A stretch of 9,358 nucleotides of DNA from an uncultured Erysipelotrichaceae bacterium (GCA_951801995.1 CATOOY010000041.1:1-9358); one strand, 5' to 3'. Counted from the first letter of the stretch, positions 1-6,573 are shown. Program-made: numbers and translations. The notes: generated by a model from the letters alone, not told the origin.

Positions 1-1139
1 TTATTGTATCATTTTTATCCTTTATAGCAGCTCTTCCCATTCAAATAAACACTAACTTTGAAATAAACATAATGTCTCTTTTCTTAAATATACTCTTTGT
101 TCCCCTTGTTTCACAAATTATTTTTCGATTTACACTTTTCTGCTTTTGCATTCCTTTAGACTTTATATTAACACCCCTTTTAACATTACTTGAAAATCTA
201 TCCCTCTTTTTTTCACATTTTTCTCTTATCATTATTTTCCCTAAAATGAGTAAAATAGAAATAGTGTTTTATTATTTTTTAATTTTCTTTTTATTCACTT
301 TCCATCCAAAAAAACTATATCTTATTTTCTTATTTCTTCTTTATCTTTATATAAAACCTTATTTTTATCAGTCCTTTATGACTATGATAGATGTAGGACA
401 AGGAGACAGTTTTTTATTACACCACAATCACCAAAATATTTTAATAGATACAGGAGGGAAAAGTACCTATTTAAAAAGACAGATAAATTATTATAAAGCA
501 AAAGAAATAATATTATATTTAAAAAGTAAAGGAATTCGAAAAATAGATGCAATTTTTTTAAGCCATGGTGATATAGATCATATGGGAGATGCACTTTATT
601 TAGTAAAACATTTCCCTGTAAAAAAAGTAATTTTAAATAAAGGAAAAGACAATTATTTAGAAAAAAATCTTTTAAAATATTTACAAAAAGAAAAAATACC
701 ATATAAAAGGGCAGAAAAAGGAAAACTAAAAGTAGGAAAGAATACCTTTTATATATTAAATAAAAAAAATACAGAAAATGAAAATGAAGATAGTTTAATT
801 CTGTACACCAAAATAAGAAAATACAATATACTATTTATGGGAGATGCAAGTATCAAAAACGAAAAAGAAATTTTAAATGCATATAATTTACCTAAAATGG
901 ATATACTGAAAATAGGGCATCACGGATCAGAAACAAGTTCAAGCTTTTCTTTTATAAAAAAAATAAAACCAACATATAGTCTTATTTCTGTAGGTCAAAA
1001 TAATAAATATAATCATCCCAGTAAAAAAGTATTACAAAATTTAAAAAAAGTAAATTCTAAAATCTATAGAACAGATATACATGGAATGGTAGAAATAAAA
1101 TTGAAAAACAAATTAGTTATTCGGTCGCTACTGCGTTAG
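1..1139 (+). CDS. comEC: ComEC/Rec2-type DNA uptake protein, 3' part (5' end outside window)
   Basis: ComEC forms the inner-membrane channel that takes up single-stranded DNA during transformation. The frame is open from the window edge (first full codon at 3), so the ATG at 72 is internal and about 378 C-terminal residues are visible. The first residues, including ALPIQI and then NILFVPLVSQ, match the end of the competence (channel) domain. Several hydrophobic segments follow up to about base 370. The rest is a metallo-beta-lactamase-like domain: MIDVGQGDS (from 384), SHGDIDH (561-581), the FMGDA strand (about 834-848), GHHGSE (915-932) and NHP (about 1012-1020). The presence of the HxDxDH motif suggests an intact metal site, as in many ComEC C-terminal domains. 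The protein ends in VIRSLLR, with its TAG inside a small GC-rich palindrome. A stand-alone MBL hydrolase is unlikely because the membrane part is fused in frame. Confidence 0.9.
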   Translation, partial: IVSFLSFIAALPIQINTNFEINIMSLFLNILFVPLVSQIIFRFTLFCFCIPLDFILTPLLTLLENLSLFFSHFSLIIIFPKMSKIEIVFYYFLIFFLFTFHPKKLYLIFLFLLYLYIKPYFYQSFMTMIDVGQGDSFLLHHNHQNILIDTGGKSTYLKRQINYYKAKEIILYLKSKGIRKIDAIFLSHGDIDHMGDALYLVKHFPVKKVILNKGKDNYLEKNLLKYLQKEKIPYKRAEKGKLKVGKNTFYILNKKNTENENEDSLILYTKIRKYNILFMGDASIKNEKEILNAYNLPKMDILKIGHHGSETSSSFSFIKKIKPTYSLISVGQNNKYNHPSKKVLQNLKKVNSKIYRTDIHGMVEIKLKNKLVIRSLLR

Positions 1140-1145
1140 CGTTTT
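1126..1145 (+). terminator. weak hairpin over the comEC stop codon
   Basis: CGCTA (1126-1130) pairs with TAGCG (1137-1141) around a 6-nt loop and is followed by TTTT. The TAG stop of comEC is the start of the right arm. The stem is only 5 bp and the T run is short, so termination would be inefficient. A second stem, TGAAGC/GCTTCA with an AAAA loop (1154-1169), lies just downstream without a T run of its own. Confidence 0.3.
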
Positions 1146-1173
1146 CATATAGATGAAGCAAAAGCTTCAAAGG

Positions 1174-1200
1174 AAAAAAGGATTTGACCTTTTTTTTCTT
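1174..1200 (+). repeat. A-tract/T-tract inverted repeat, possible terminator overlapping a promoter
   Basis: AAAAAAGG (1174-1181) and CCTTTTTT (1188-1195) form an 8-bp dyad with a 6-nt loop, followed by more T and CTT. With G-T pairs the arms can extend outward. It could terminate comEC transcription, yet the downstream promoter's -35 box lies in its loop and right arm. Few G-C pairs make it a weak hairpin. Confidence 0.4.
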
Positions 1201-1212
1201 TTGTGTCATAAT
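1184..1212 (+). promoter_or_regulatory. sigma-A-type promoter of the kinase-like gene
   Basis: TTGACC (1184-1189) and CATAAT (1207-1212) are separated by exactly 17 bases, close to the TTGACA/TATAAT consensus. The spacer is T-rich. Transcription would start near 1219, giving a leader of about 13 nt that still contains the AGGTG ribosome site at 1222-1226. The -35 box overlaps an A-tract/T-tract inverted repeat (1174-1195). Confidence 0.7.
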
Positions 1213-1231
1213 AACACAAGCAGGTGAAATT

Positions 1232-1966
1232 ATGGAAAATGAACTATCTTTCGACTTAATAGATTTGAATGGAAATGTAATAAGAAAAGAAGAGTTAGTC
1301 TATATAGGTAGAGGTTGTAATGCAAGTGTATGGAAATATGAAAAGGAAAAGTGTGCTATTAAGATATTTTATCCTCGTGGAAGAACTTATGCCCTTTCAT
1401 TTAATGTATTTAAAAGAATGAAAAATTTAGAATTAGTAAACATTGTAAAAGCACAGCAAACCTTGTATGAAAAAACAACATCTACAAAAATAAATAAACA
1501 GCAATTTGATGCATATAAAATGGAATATATAGAAACAGAAAAACAAGCACTACTGGATATGAAAATGACCCAGCTTTTACAAAATTTAGAAAATTTAGAT
1601 AAAGATATTTTTGTATTATCCAATAACCATATTGAAATGCATGATGTAAATCCCAAAAACATAATTTGGAACAAAGAAGATAGCATGTTTCATTTAATTG
1701 ATATAGATATGTATGAGATAAATAGGGGAAAAGTGAAAACAATATATGAAAAAAATAATATATTTTTATATATTCTTTTAAGGGGAGTTATTAGACAAGA
1801 AATAAATAGTTTAAACGAGATGAGCGATACAAGTAGAAGAGAACTTATTTATGATATAAGTAGTATCTTTTCTATAGATAGTAAAATTGCCCTTGTTAAA
1901 AAAGTAGAAGAACTTGCTGGAAAAGAAAAAGACCTAAAAACATATGTTTTAAGCCGATTTTATTAA
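1232..1966 (+). CDS. protein-kinase-like fold protein, function unknown
   Basis: The 244-residue protein has the order of motifs of the eukaryotic-type kinase/aminoglycoside-phosphotransferase fold: a short glycine-rich loop GRGCNASVW (about 26-34), the beta-3 lysine in CAIKIF (K44), a catalytic loop MHDVNPKNII (D138, N143), and a metal-binding strand LIDID (D157) where kinases usually have DFG. No membrane segment or sensor domain is visible, and it is shorter than typical Hanks-type Ser/Thr kinases (about 260-300 for the catalytic domain alone), so part of the C-lobe is reduced. The substrate (protein or small molecule) cannot be read from sequence. The ATG at 1232 is chosen because AGGTG lies 5 bases upstream; the in-frame TTG at 1184 lies in the -35 box. 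The gene has its own promoter, and its last 18 bases overlap the end of the opposite-strand gene. Confidence 0.75.
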   Translation: MENELSFDLIDLNGNVIRKEELVYIGRGCNASVWKYEKEKCAIKIFYPRGRTYALSFNVFKRMKNLELVNIVKAQQTLYEKTTSTKINKQQFDAYKMEYIETEKQALLDMKMTQLLQNLENLDKDIFVLSNNHIEMHDVNPKNIIWNKEDSMFHLIDIDMYEINRGKVKTIYEKNNIFLYILLRGVIRQEINSLNEMSDTSRRELIYDISSIFSIDSKIALVKKVEELAGKEKDLKTYVLSRFY

Positions 1967-2494
1967 ATATTCATGTATACCATATTTTTCATTTTGTGGA
2001 TCAAAAAATAAAGAAATATGTAAAGGACGATAAGTAAAATAAGCAAACAAAATAAATCCCAAAATGGTAAAGATAAAAGCAAAAACATTTTGATATTTGA
2101 TTTCTTTTATAAAAAGAATTTTAGATCCTATATAATGAACAAAGAAAAGTACCAAAAATAGCAAAAGAAGAGTAATTATCATATTTTCTCCAAAACGATA
2201 ATAAATAGGAAGATAAACAATTAAGTAAATAGGAATAGAAAAACTTGCCTTTAAAAAAAGAGTAAGAAAAAAATTATTTTTATTTAAATCAAACTTAGAT
2301 AAAAGAAAATATTCAAATATTCCATATAAAAGTATAGTTGTATAAATCATTTTCATATGTTCCCAAATACTTTCATTCACAGGAAAAAAGATAGAAAAAA
2401 GTGTATTAGGAAAAATATCATATAAAAAATGGGTAATGAAACAAAGAAGAAAAGAAGCAATTGTATGAATATAAATTATATTTTTATTTGTCAT
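1949..2494 (-). CDS. DUF6512-like integral membrane protein
   Basis: The 181-residue protein has about five hydrophobic stretches (near residues 5-25, 49-66, 79-97, 104-124 and 135-155) and is almost certainly an integral membrane protein. It carries FFPVNESIWEHMK (36-48) after the first segment and FFDPQNEKYGI (163-173) near the C-terminus, which I recall as hallmarks of DUF6512 proteins in Bacillota. No function is established that I know of. The conserved N-E-S-x-W-E-H cluster near a membrane boundary could be a binding or catalytic site, but that is inference. AGGAGG (2499-2504 on this strand) precedes the ATG by only 4 bases, a tight but strong ribosome site. It is transcribed divergently from dnaG and converges on the kinase-like gene with an 18-bp overlap. 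Confidence 0.7.
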   Translation of the reverse strand: MTNKNIIYIHTIASFLLCFITHFLYDIFPNTLFSIFFPVNESIWEHMKMIYTTILLYGIFEYFLLSKFDLNKNNFFLTLFLKASFSIPIYLIVYLPIYYRFGENMIITLLLLFLVLFFVHYIGSKILFIKEIKYQNVFAFIFTILGFILFAYFTYRPLHISLFFDPQNEKYGIHEYLIKSA

Positions 2495-2532
2495 AAAACC
2501 TCCTATTATTAATATAAAAAAATAAAAGAAAA

Positions 2533-2538
2533 ATTATA
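2533..2538 (-). promoter_or_regulatory. extended -10 box for the DUF6512-like gene
   Basis: On the minus strand this reads TGGTATAAT, a perfect TATAAT preceded by TGn, about 38 bases upstream of the start codon. The place expected for a -35 box is only A/T-rich. The leader would be about 30 nt. Confidence 0.5.
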
Positions 2539-2581
2539 CCAAATAGATACATTTTTATATAAAATAAGAAAAAATTATACA

Positions 2582-2621
2582 AAAAAAAGGATTTTAACTT
2601 TTTTTGTCGTATATTACTAAT
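2582..2621 (+). promoter_or_regulatory. dnaG upstream control region: A/T dyad with a promoter-like element
   Basis: An A run ending in G (to 2589) and CTTTTTTT (2598-2605) form an A/T dyad around GATTTTAA. Overlapping it, TTTAAC (2593-2598) and ACTAAT (2616-2621) are 17 bases apart. That -10 would start the transcript near 2627, at the end of the AGGGAG ribosome site (2622-2627), so either dnaG is nearly leaderless or the real promoter lies further upstream. TTATAC (2534-2539) followed by TATATA (2556-2561) is one such option, and the dyad would then lie in the leader. Sequence alone does not decide. Confidence 0.35.
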
Positions 2622-2636
2622 AGGGAGTATGATATT

Positions 2637-4388
2637 ATGGAGAAAGTAGATACAGAGACAATTAATTTAATTCGTCAAAAAACAGATATTGTTTCTGTTA
2701 TTTCCTCTTATCTTCCTCTTACCAAAAGAGGCAAAAATTATTTTGGAATTTGTCCCTTTCATGATGATAACAATCCTAGTATGAGTGTAAGTACAGAAAA
2801 ACAAATGTATAAATGTTTCTCATGTGGTGCAGCAGGAAATGTATTTACATTTGTAAAAGAATATGAGAATATTCCTTTTATAGAAGCTGTATCTATTTTA
2901 GGAGAAAAATGTGGAATAACAGTAAAATATAATAAGGGAAACACACAAGTAGAAAATAAAAATAGTGCTCTTTATGAAATATATGAATTAGCTAGCAAAT
3001 TTTATCAAAATAATATACATAGTAAAGAAGCAAAAGAAGCAAAAGATTACTTGAGCAAAAGAAACATAGATGAAACAGTCATTCGTGAATTTAAAATAGG
3101 ACTAGCTCTTCGAAATAGTTCTTTGTTAGCAAAACTGTTAACAAGTAAAAATTTTACAAACAAAGATTTAAAAGCATCTGGTTTATTAATAGAAAAAGGA
3201 CTAGACTATAGTGATCTTTATTACAATCGTATTATGTTTCCCTTATATGACTTAAATGGGAATGTAGTAGGATTTAGTGGTAGAATTTATAATATAGAAG
3301 ATCCATCAAAATATATCAATACAAGAGAAACTCCAATTTTTAAAAAAGGAGAATTATTATATAATTATCATAGAGCCAAAAATGAAGCTAGGAAAGAAGG
3401 AAAGATAATTATTGTAGAAGGCTTTCTAGACGTAATAAGAGCTTATACAGTAGGGATCTATAATGTAGTAGCAACCATGGGAACAGCTGTAACCAAAACC
3501 CAAGCACATTTAATAAAGAAAATGGCAAAAGAAGTAATTTTATGTTTTGATGGAGATGAAGCAGGTGCTAAAGCCACTATAGCTTGTGCAAACGAATTAT
3601 TAAATATTGGGGTAACCCCCAAAGTAGTTCGTTTAGAAGACAATATGGATCCTGATGAATATATTTTAAAAAAAGGACAAGAAGATTTTTTTAAAAAATT
3701 AGAATATCCTATTACTATCTTAGATTTCAAACGTAATTATTTAAAAAAAGATAAAAATTTAAATAGTATAGAAGAGACAAGCTTATATGTAAAAGAAATG
3801 GTAGAAGAATTATCAAAAATAGATGATGATATTTTAAGAGAATTAACACTAAAAAAAATAAGTGAAGATACCAATTTAGATATTGAATTTTTAAAAGAAA
3901 AATTAAAAGAAAAAAATAATATTGTAAAAGTAGAGAAAAAAACCAAAATAAAAAAAGAAACAAACAAAAAAAATAAATATGAAAAAGCAGAGAGGTATCT
4001 TTTATATTATATGTTACAAGACAAAGAAGTCGTAAAAATGTATAGTGAAGCAAAACCATACTTACCAGATACCCATATGCGAATGCTAGCTTTAGAAATC
4101 CTTCATTTTTATAAAGAGACAGGGAAAGTAGAATTAGCAGATATCATAAGTGAAATAAATGGTAGAGAAGAACTTACAAAAAGTTTAAATGAAATTATTC
4201 TATTAGATTTAAAAGAAACATATACCAAAGAACAAATATATGATTATTTTAAAGTCATTCGAGAATTTAATATAGAATATGAAATAAACAGATTAAAAAA
4301 ACAGATGAAAGAAGAAACCGTACCAAAAGAAAAAGCCAAATTAGCCCAAAAAATAATAGAATTAAAAGTAGAGGAGAATCAAAAATGA
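2637..4388 (+). CDS. dnaG: DNA primase
   Basis: DnaG makes the RNA primers for DNA replication at the fork, working with the replicative helicase. The 583-residue protein has the full bacterial layout. The CHC2 zinc-binding domain has C39-x2-H42 and C60-x2-C63. The RNA-polymerase core includes the basic motif RIMFPLYD...GFSGR (198-216). The TOPRIM domain has VEGFLD (E261) and CFDGDEAG (D305, D307) for metal binding. A charged linker (about 425-455) leads to a helical C-terminal helicase-interaction domain. ATG 2637 is preceded by AGGGAG at a 9-base spacing; an in-frame TTG at 2604 lies in the T-tract upstream and is not used. The gene ends in TGA overlapping the rpoD start (ATGA), so it is the first gene of a translationally coupled dnaG-rpoD-trmK operon. 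Its TGA stop also shows that TGA is not read as Trp here. Confidence 0.97.
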   Translation: MEKVDTETINLIRQKTDIVSVISSYLPLTKRGKNYFGICPFHDDNNPSMSVSTEKQMYKCFSCGAAGNVFTFVKEYENIPFIEAVSILGEKCGITVKYNKGNTQVENKNSALYEIYELASKFYQNNIHSKEAKEAKDYLSKRNIDETVIREFKIGLALRNSSLLAKLLTSKNFTNKDLKASGLLIEKGLDYSDLYYNRIMFPLYDLNGNVVGFSGRIYNIEDPSKYINTRETPIFKKGELLYNYHRAKNEARKEGKIIIVEGFLDVIRAYTVGIYNVVATMGTAVTKTQAHLIKKMAKEVILCFDGDEAGAKATIACANELLNIGVTPKVVRLEDNMDPDEYILKKGQEDFFKKLEYPITILDFKRNYLKKDKNLNSIEETSLYVKEMVEELSKIDDDILRELTLKKISEDTNLDIEFLKEKLKEKNNIVKVEKKTKIKKETNKKNKYEKAERYLLYYMLQDKEVVKMYSEAKPYLPDTHMRMLALEILHFYKETGKVELADIISEINGREELTKSLNEIILLDLKETYTKEQIYDYFKVIREFNIEYEINRLKKQMKEETVPKEKAKLAQKIIELKVEENQK

Positions 4389-5473
4389 TAAAAGAAATAA
4401 AAACCTTTGAAGAAAGAAAAGAAGAACTAATAAAATTAGGAAAAGAAAAAGGGATGATTACTTATGAAGCCCTAGCAAACGCTTTAAAAGGATTGGAACT
4501 AGATGCAGAAGCACTAGATGATTTATATAACGCTTTTAGTGAAAATAATATTGCAGTTGTATCAGAAGATGAAGCAGGAGAAGATAGTGATAATGCAAGT
4601 GAAAAAATTCTTTTAGATGACAGTAGTATTACCAAAGATCTAACAATAAACGATCCTGTTCGTATGTATTTAAAAGAAATTGGAAAGATAAAATTACTAA
4701 CAATGGAAGAAGAATTAGAATTAGCAGATCGTATAGGAGAAGGGGACGAGCTTGCCAAAGCAACCCTAGCTGAAGCCAATCTTCGTCTTGTGGTAAGTAT
4801 TGCGAAAAGATATGTAGGAAGAGGTATGTTATTTCTAGATTTAATTCAAGAAGGAAACATAGGACTTATGAAAGCTGTAGAAAAATTTGACGTAACCAAA
4901 GGATATAAATTTTCAACTTATGCAACATGGTGGATTCGTCAAGCAATTACAAGAGCCATAGCAGACCAAGCAAGAACAATACGTGTTCCAGTTCATATGG
5001 TTGAAACAATCAATAAACTAGCAAGAGTACAAAGACAATTGACCCTAGAATTAAATAGAGAACCTAGTGAAGAAGAACTGTCTGAAAAAATGAATATCTC
5101 TGTAGACAAAATACGTGAAATTTATAAAATATCACAAGAACCAGTCAGTCTAGAAACCCCAATAGGAGAAGAAGATGATTCGCATTTAGGAGATTTTATC
5201 AAAGATGAAAGAAATATGAGTCCAGAAGAATATGCCACAAATGAAATATTAAAAGATGAAATATCAGATGTTTTATTAACCCTTACAGAACGAGAAGAAA
5301 AAGTAATAAAACTTCGTTTTGGATTAGAAGATGGAAAATCAAGAACACTAGAAGAAGTAGGGCAAATGTTTGGAGTTACAAGAGAACGTATACGTCAAAT
5401 AGAAGCAAAAGCACTTCGTAAACTTCGTCATCCATCCCGTTCAAGAAAACTAAAGGATTATTTAGATAATTAA
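4385..5473 (+). CDS. rpoD: RNA polymerase primary sigma factor (sigma-70/SigA)
   Basis: This is the housekeeping sigma factor that directs RNA polymerase to -10/-35 promoters. The 362 residues cover a group 1 sigma: region 1.1-like N-terminus (about 8-60), an acidic linker (61-80), region 1.2 (about 87-118, DPVRMYLKEIG), region 2 (127-197) with GNIGLMKAVEKFD and TWWIRQAI for core binding and -10 melting, region 3 (206-282), and region 4 (296-350) with the helix-turn-helix VTRERIRQIEAKAL for -35 recognition. The length matches Bacillus SigA. GAGGAG (4371-4376) lies 8 bases before the ATG, inside the end of dnaG, and the start overlaps the dnaG TGA. The stop overlaps the next start (TAATG). Region 1.1 together with the dnaG neighbour argues for the primary sigma rather than an alternative one. 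Confidence 0.97.
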   Translation: MIKEIKTFEERKEELIKLGKEKGMITYEALANALKGLELDAEALDDLYNAFSENNIAVVSEDEAGEDSDNASEKILLDDSSITKDLTINDPVRMYLKEIGKIKLLTMEEELELADRIGEGDELAKATLAEANLRLVVSIAKRYVGRGMLFLDLIQEGNIGLMKAVEKFDVTKGYKFSTYATWWIRQAITRAIADQARTIRVPVHMVETINKLARVQRQLTLELNREPSEEELSEKMNISVDKIREIYKISQEPVSLETPIGEEDDSHLGDFIKDERNMSPEEYATNEILKDEISDVLLTLTEREEKVIKLRFGLEDGKSRTLEEVGQMFGVTRERIRQIEAKALRKLRHPSRSRKLKDYLDN

Positions 5474-6087
5474 TGAAAATAACCAAACGTTTACAAGAAA
5501 TAGCAAATTTAGTACCAAAAACAAACACAGTAATAGATATAGGGTGTGATCATGGTCTTTTAGGCATTTATCTTCTCTCAATAGAAAAATGTAAACATAT
5601 TATAGATGCAGATATTAGTGAAAAAGCTATGAAAAGTGCAAAAAAAAATGTAGAAAAATATAATCTAGAAAAAAAGACATCTTTTTTTGTAACAGATGGA
5701 TTAAAAGAAATACCCTATCAAAAAGAAGATGTAATTGTCATAGCAGGCATGGGAGCCCATACCATAATAGATATACTAAAAAAAGAACAAAAATTATTTC
5801 AAAATCTTATCTTAAGTGCACATAAAGACATACCATATCTTAGAAAAGAAATGGTAAAAATGGGATATAAAATAATAGAAGAAAAAGCAATTTTAGATAA
5901 AAAATGGTATATAATCATGCATTTCAAAAAGGGAAAAGTAGATTATTGTAAAATAGATTATATATTAGGCCCATTTGCAAAACAGAATAAAGAATATATA
6001 AAATACTTAAAAGAAAAAGAAGAAGAAATATCAAAAAAAAGAAAGAAAAAAACAGAAACACTTCTTCTTTTAGAAAAAAAAACCTAA
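5473..6087 (+). CDS. trmK: tRNA (adenine(22)-N(1))-methyltransferase TrmK
   Basis: TrmK (YqfN in Bacillus) uses S-adenosylmethionine to methylate N1 of adenine 22 in tRNA. The Rossmann-type methyltransferase core starts almost at residue 1: motif I VIDIGCDHGLLGIYL (20-34), the acidic strand end DADIS (45-49), TDGLKEI (74-80) and the family motif IAGMGAHTI (90-98), where the second glycine of the usual AGMGG is alanine. A Lys/Glu-rich helical tail (about 165-204) is the C-terminal coiled-coil region. At 204 residues it is slightly shorter than the Bacillus protein. The start overlaps the rpoD stop by one base, and its position after dnaG-rpoD is conserved in Bacillota. The nif3/yqfO gene that often follows is not here; a terminator follows at once. 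Confidence 0.92.
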   Translation: MKITKRLQEIANLVPKTNTVIDIGCDHGLLGIYLLSIEKCKHIIDADISEKAMKSAKKNVEKYNLEKKTSFFVTDGLKEIPYQKEDVIVIAGMGAHTIIDILKKEQKLFQNLILSAHKDIPYLRKEMVKMGYKIIEEKAILDKKWYIIMHFKKGKVDYCKIDYILGPFAKQNKEYIKYLKEKEEEISKKRKKKTETLLLLEKKT

Positions 6088-6119
6088 AATAAGAAAGTAT
6101 CTTATAAATAGGTTTTTTT
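6074..6119. terminator. bidirectional terminator between trmK and the yqfQ-like gene
   Basis: An A run plus CCTA (6074-6086) pairs with TAGG plus a T run (6109-6119), and an inner stem ATAAG/CTTAT (6089-6093 with 6101-6105) closes a 7-nt loop, with a small A-rich internal bulge between the two. Read on either strand, the structure ends in a T run. It overlaps the trmK stop and directly abuts the stop of the convergent gene. Confidence 0.8.
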
Positions 6120-6456
6120 ATATGAAAAATTGAGGACCATCTGTATAAGAATGAGATTCTACTTGTTGCGTAGTTTCTTCTTCAAGTATTTGATTATTGT
6201 TTACAGTTTGTACAGGAGAAGGTGTTTCTACTTTTTTAAATTCATTCATCACACGAAACATTGTTTTCGCATTTTTCATAACAGGAGAAATTTGCTTAAT
6301 AGTAGGGATAGCTTGATTTGCAATTCCAATTACCTTTTGTGTATTGCTCAAAATAGAACTCCAATTAATACTAGAGCCCCCAAATAAGGAGCGTAATAGT
6401 CCAGAAGAAGCAGTACTAGTAGGATAATTCATAAAATAAGGATTATAATAATTCAT
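6118..6456 (-). CDS. YqfQ (VrrA)-like small protein
   Basis: The 112-residue protein has a Tyr/Asn/Pro-rich N-terminus (NYYNPYFMNYP), a glycine/serine hinge (GLLRSLFGGSS, 19-29), an amphipathic core (about 30-73, including SNTQKVIGIANQAIPTIKQ, PVMKNAKTMFRVM) and a polar, acidic tail. The core pattern of LL-x-LFG, NTQK, a helix with P, and K-N-x-x-x-M resembles the YqfQ family of Bacillus, whose gene also lies near sigA and yqfN. I assign it by pattern and synteny, not by a search. The role is unknown. The start at 6456 is chosen because GAAAGGAG (6464-6471 on this strand) lies 7 bases upstream; an in-frame ATG at 6477 would fall upstream of the likely transcription start. It has its own promoter and shares the terminator at 6074-6119. 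Confidence 0.65.
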   Translation of the reverse strand: MNYYNPYFMNYPTSTASSGLLRSLFGGSSINWSSILSNTQKVIGIANQAIPTIKQISPVMKNAKTMFRVMNEFKKVETPSPVQTVNNNQILEEETTQQVESHSYTDGPQFFI

Positions 6457-6477
6457 AAAAAGACTCCTTTCTAACAT

Positions 6478-6483
6478 ATTATA
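6478..6483 (-). promoter_or_regulatory. -10 box of the yqfQ-like gene
   Basis: Perfect TATAAT on the minus strand, 22 bases upstream of the ATG at 6456. The -35 position holds only A/T-rich sequence (AAAACT or TTAAAA, 17-19 bases away). Transcription would start near 6471, giving a very short leader that keeps the GAAAGGAG site. Confidence 0.55.
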
Positions 6484-6502
6484 TGTTTTTATGAAAAAAA
6501 AG

Positions 6503-6531
6503 TTTTAAATTGTAAAAAAATATGTTATAAT
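6503..6531 (+). promoter_or_regulatory. promoter of the pilC-pilD pair
   Basis: TATAAT (6526-6531) preceded by TGn (6523-6525) is an extended -10 box. TTTTAA (6503-6508), 17 bases upstream, is a weak -35. The likely start is near 6538, giving a leader of about 36 nt. The -35 zone is shared with that of the divergent yqfQ-like gene. Confidence 0.55.
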
Positions 6532-6560
6532 GAATACTAGAATAGAAGATAGAGGAGATT

Positions 6561-6568
6561 GGAAGGTG
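6561..6568 (+). promoter_or_regulatory. ribosome binding site that sets the pilC start
   Basis: GGAAGGTG ends 5 bases before ATG 6574. A second purine run, AGAGGAGA (6551-6558), touches the in-frame TTG at 6559, leaving no spacing for that codon, so ATG 6574 is preferred. Confidence 0.6.
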
Positions 6569-6573
6569 CTAGC

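Noticed and set aside
72..1139. ATG at 72 as the start of a 355-residue protein
   Set aside because: The frame is open back to the window edge and the preceding residues continue the ComEC membrane domain, so this Met is internal.
1184..1231. TTG at 1184 as the start of the kinase-like gene
   Set aside because: It is part of the -35 box of the gene's own promoter and has no ribosome site; ATG 1232 has AGGTG at proper spacing.
2604..2636. TTG at 2604 as the dnaG start
   Set aside because: It lies in the T-tract with no ribosome site; ATG 2637 has AGGGAG upstream and gives the expected DnaG N-terminus.
3458..4059. Minus-strand open frames within dnaG
   Set aside because: They are Leu/Phe/Ser-rich reverse images of a Lys/Glu-rich coding region and have no ribosome site or recognisable motif.
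4462..4779. Minus-strand open frame within rpoD
   Set aside because: Its Ser/Ala-rich translation is the antisense of the acidic region of RpoD and it lacks its own signals.
6130..6387. Plus-strand open frame opposite the yqfQ-like gene
   Set aside because: The translation is Arg/Tyr/Phe-rich noise, while the opposite strand has a promoter, ribosome site and a family-like pattern.
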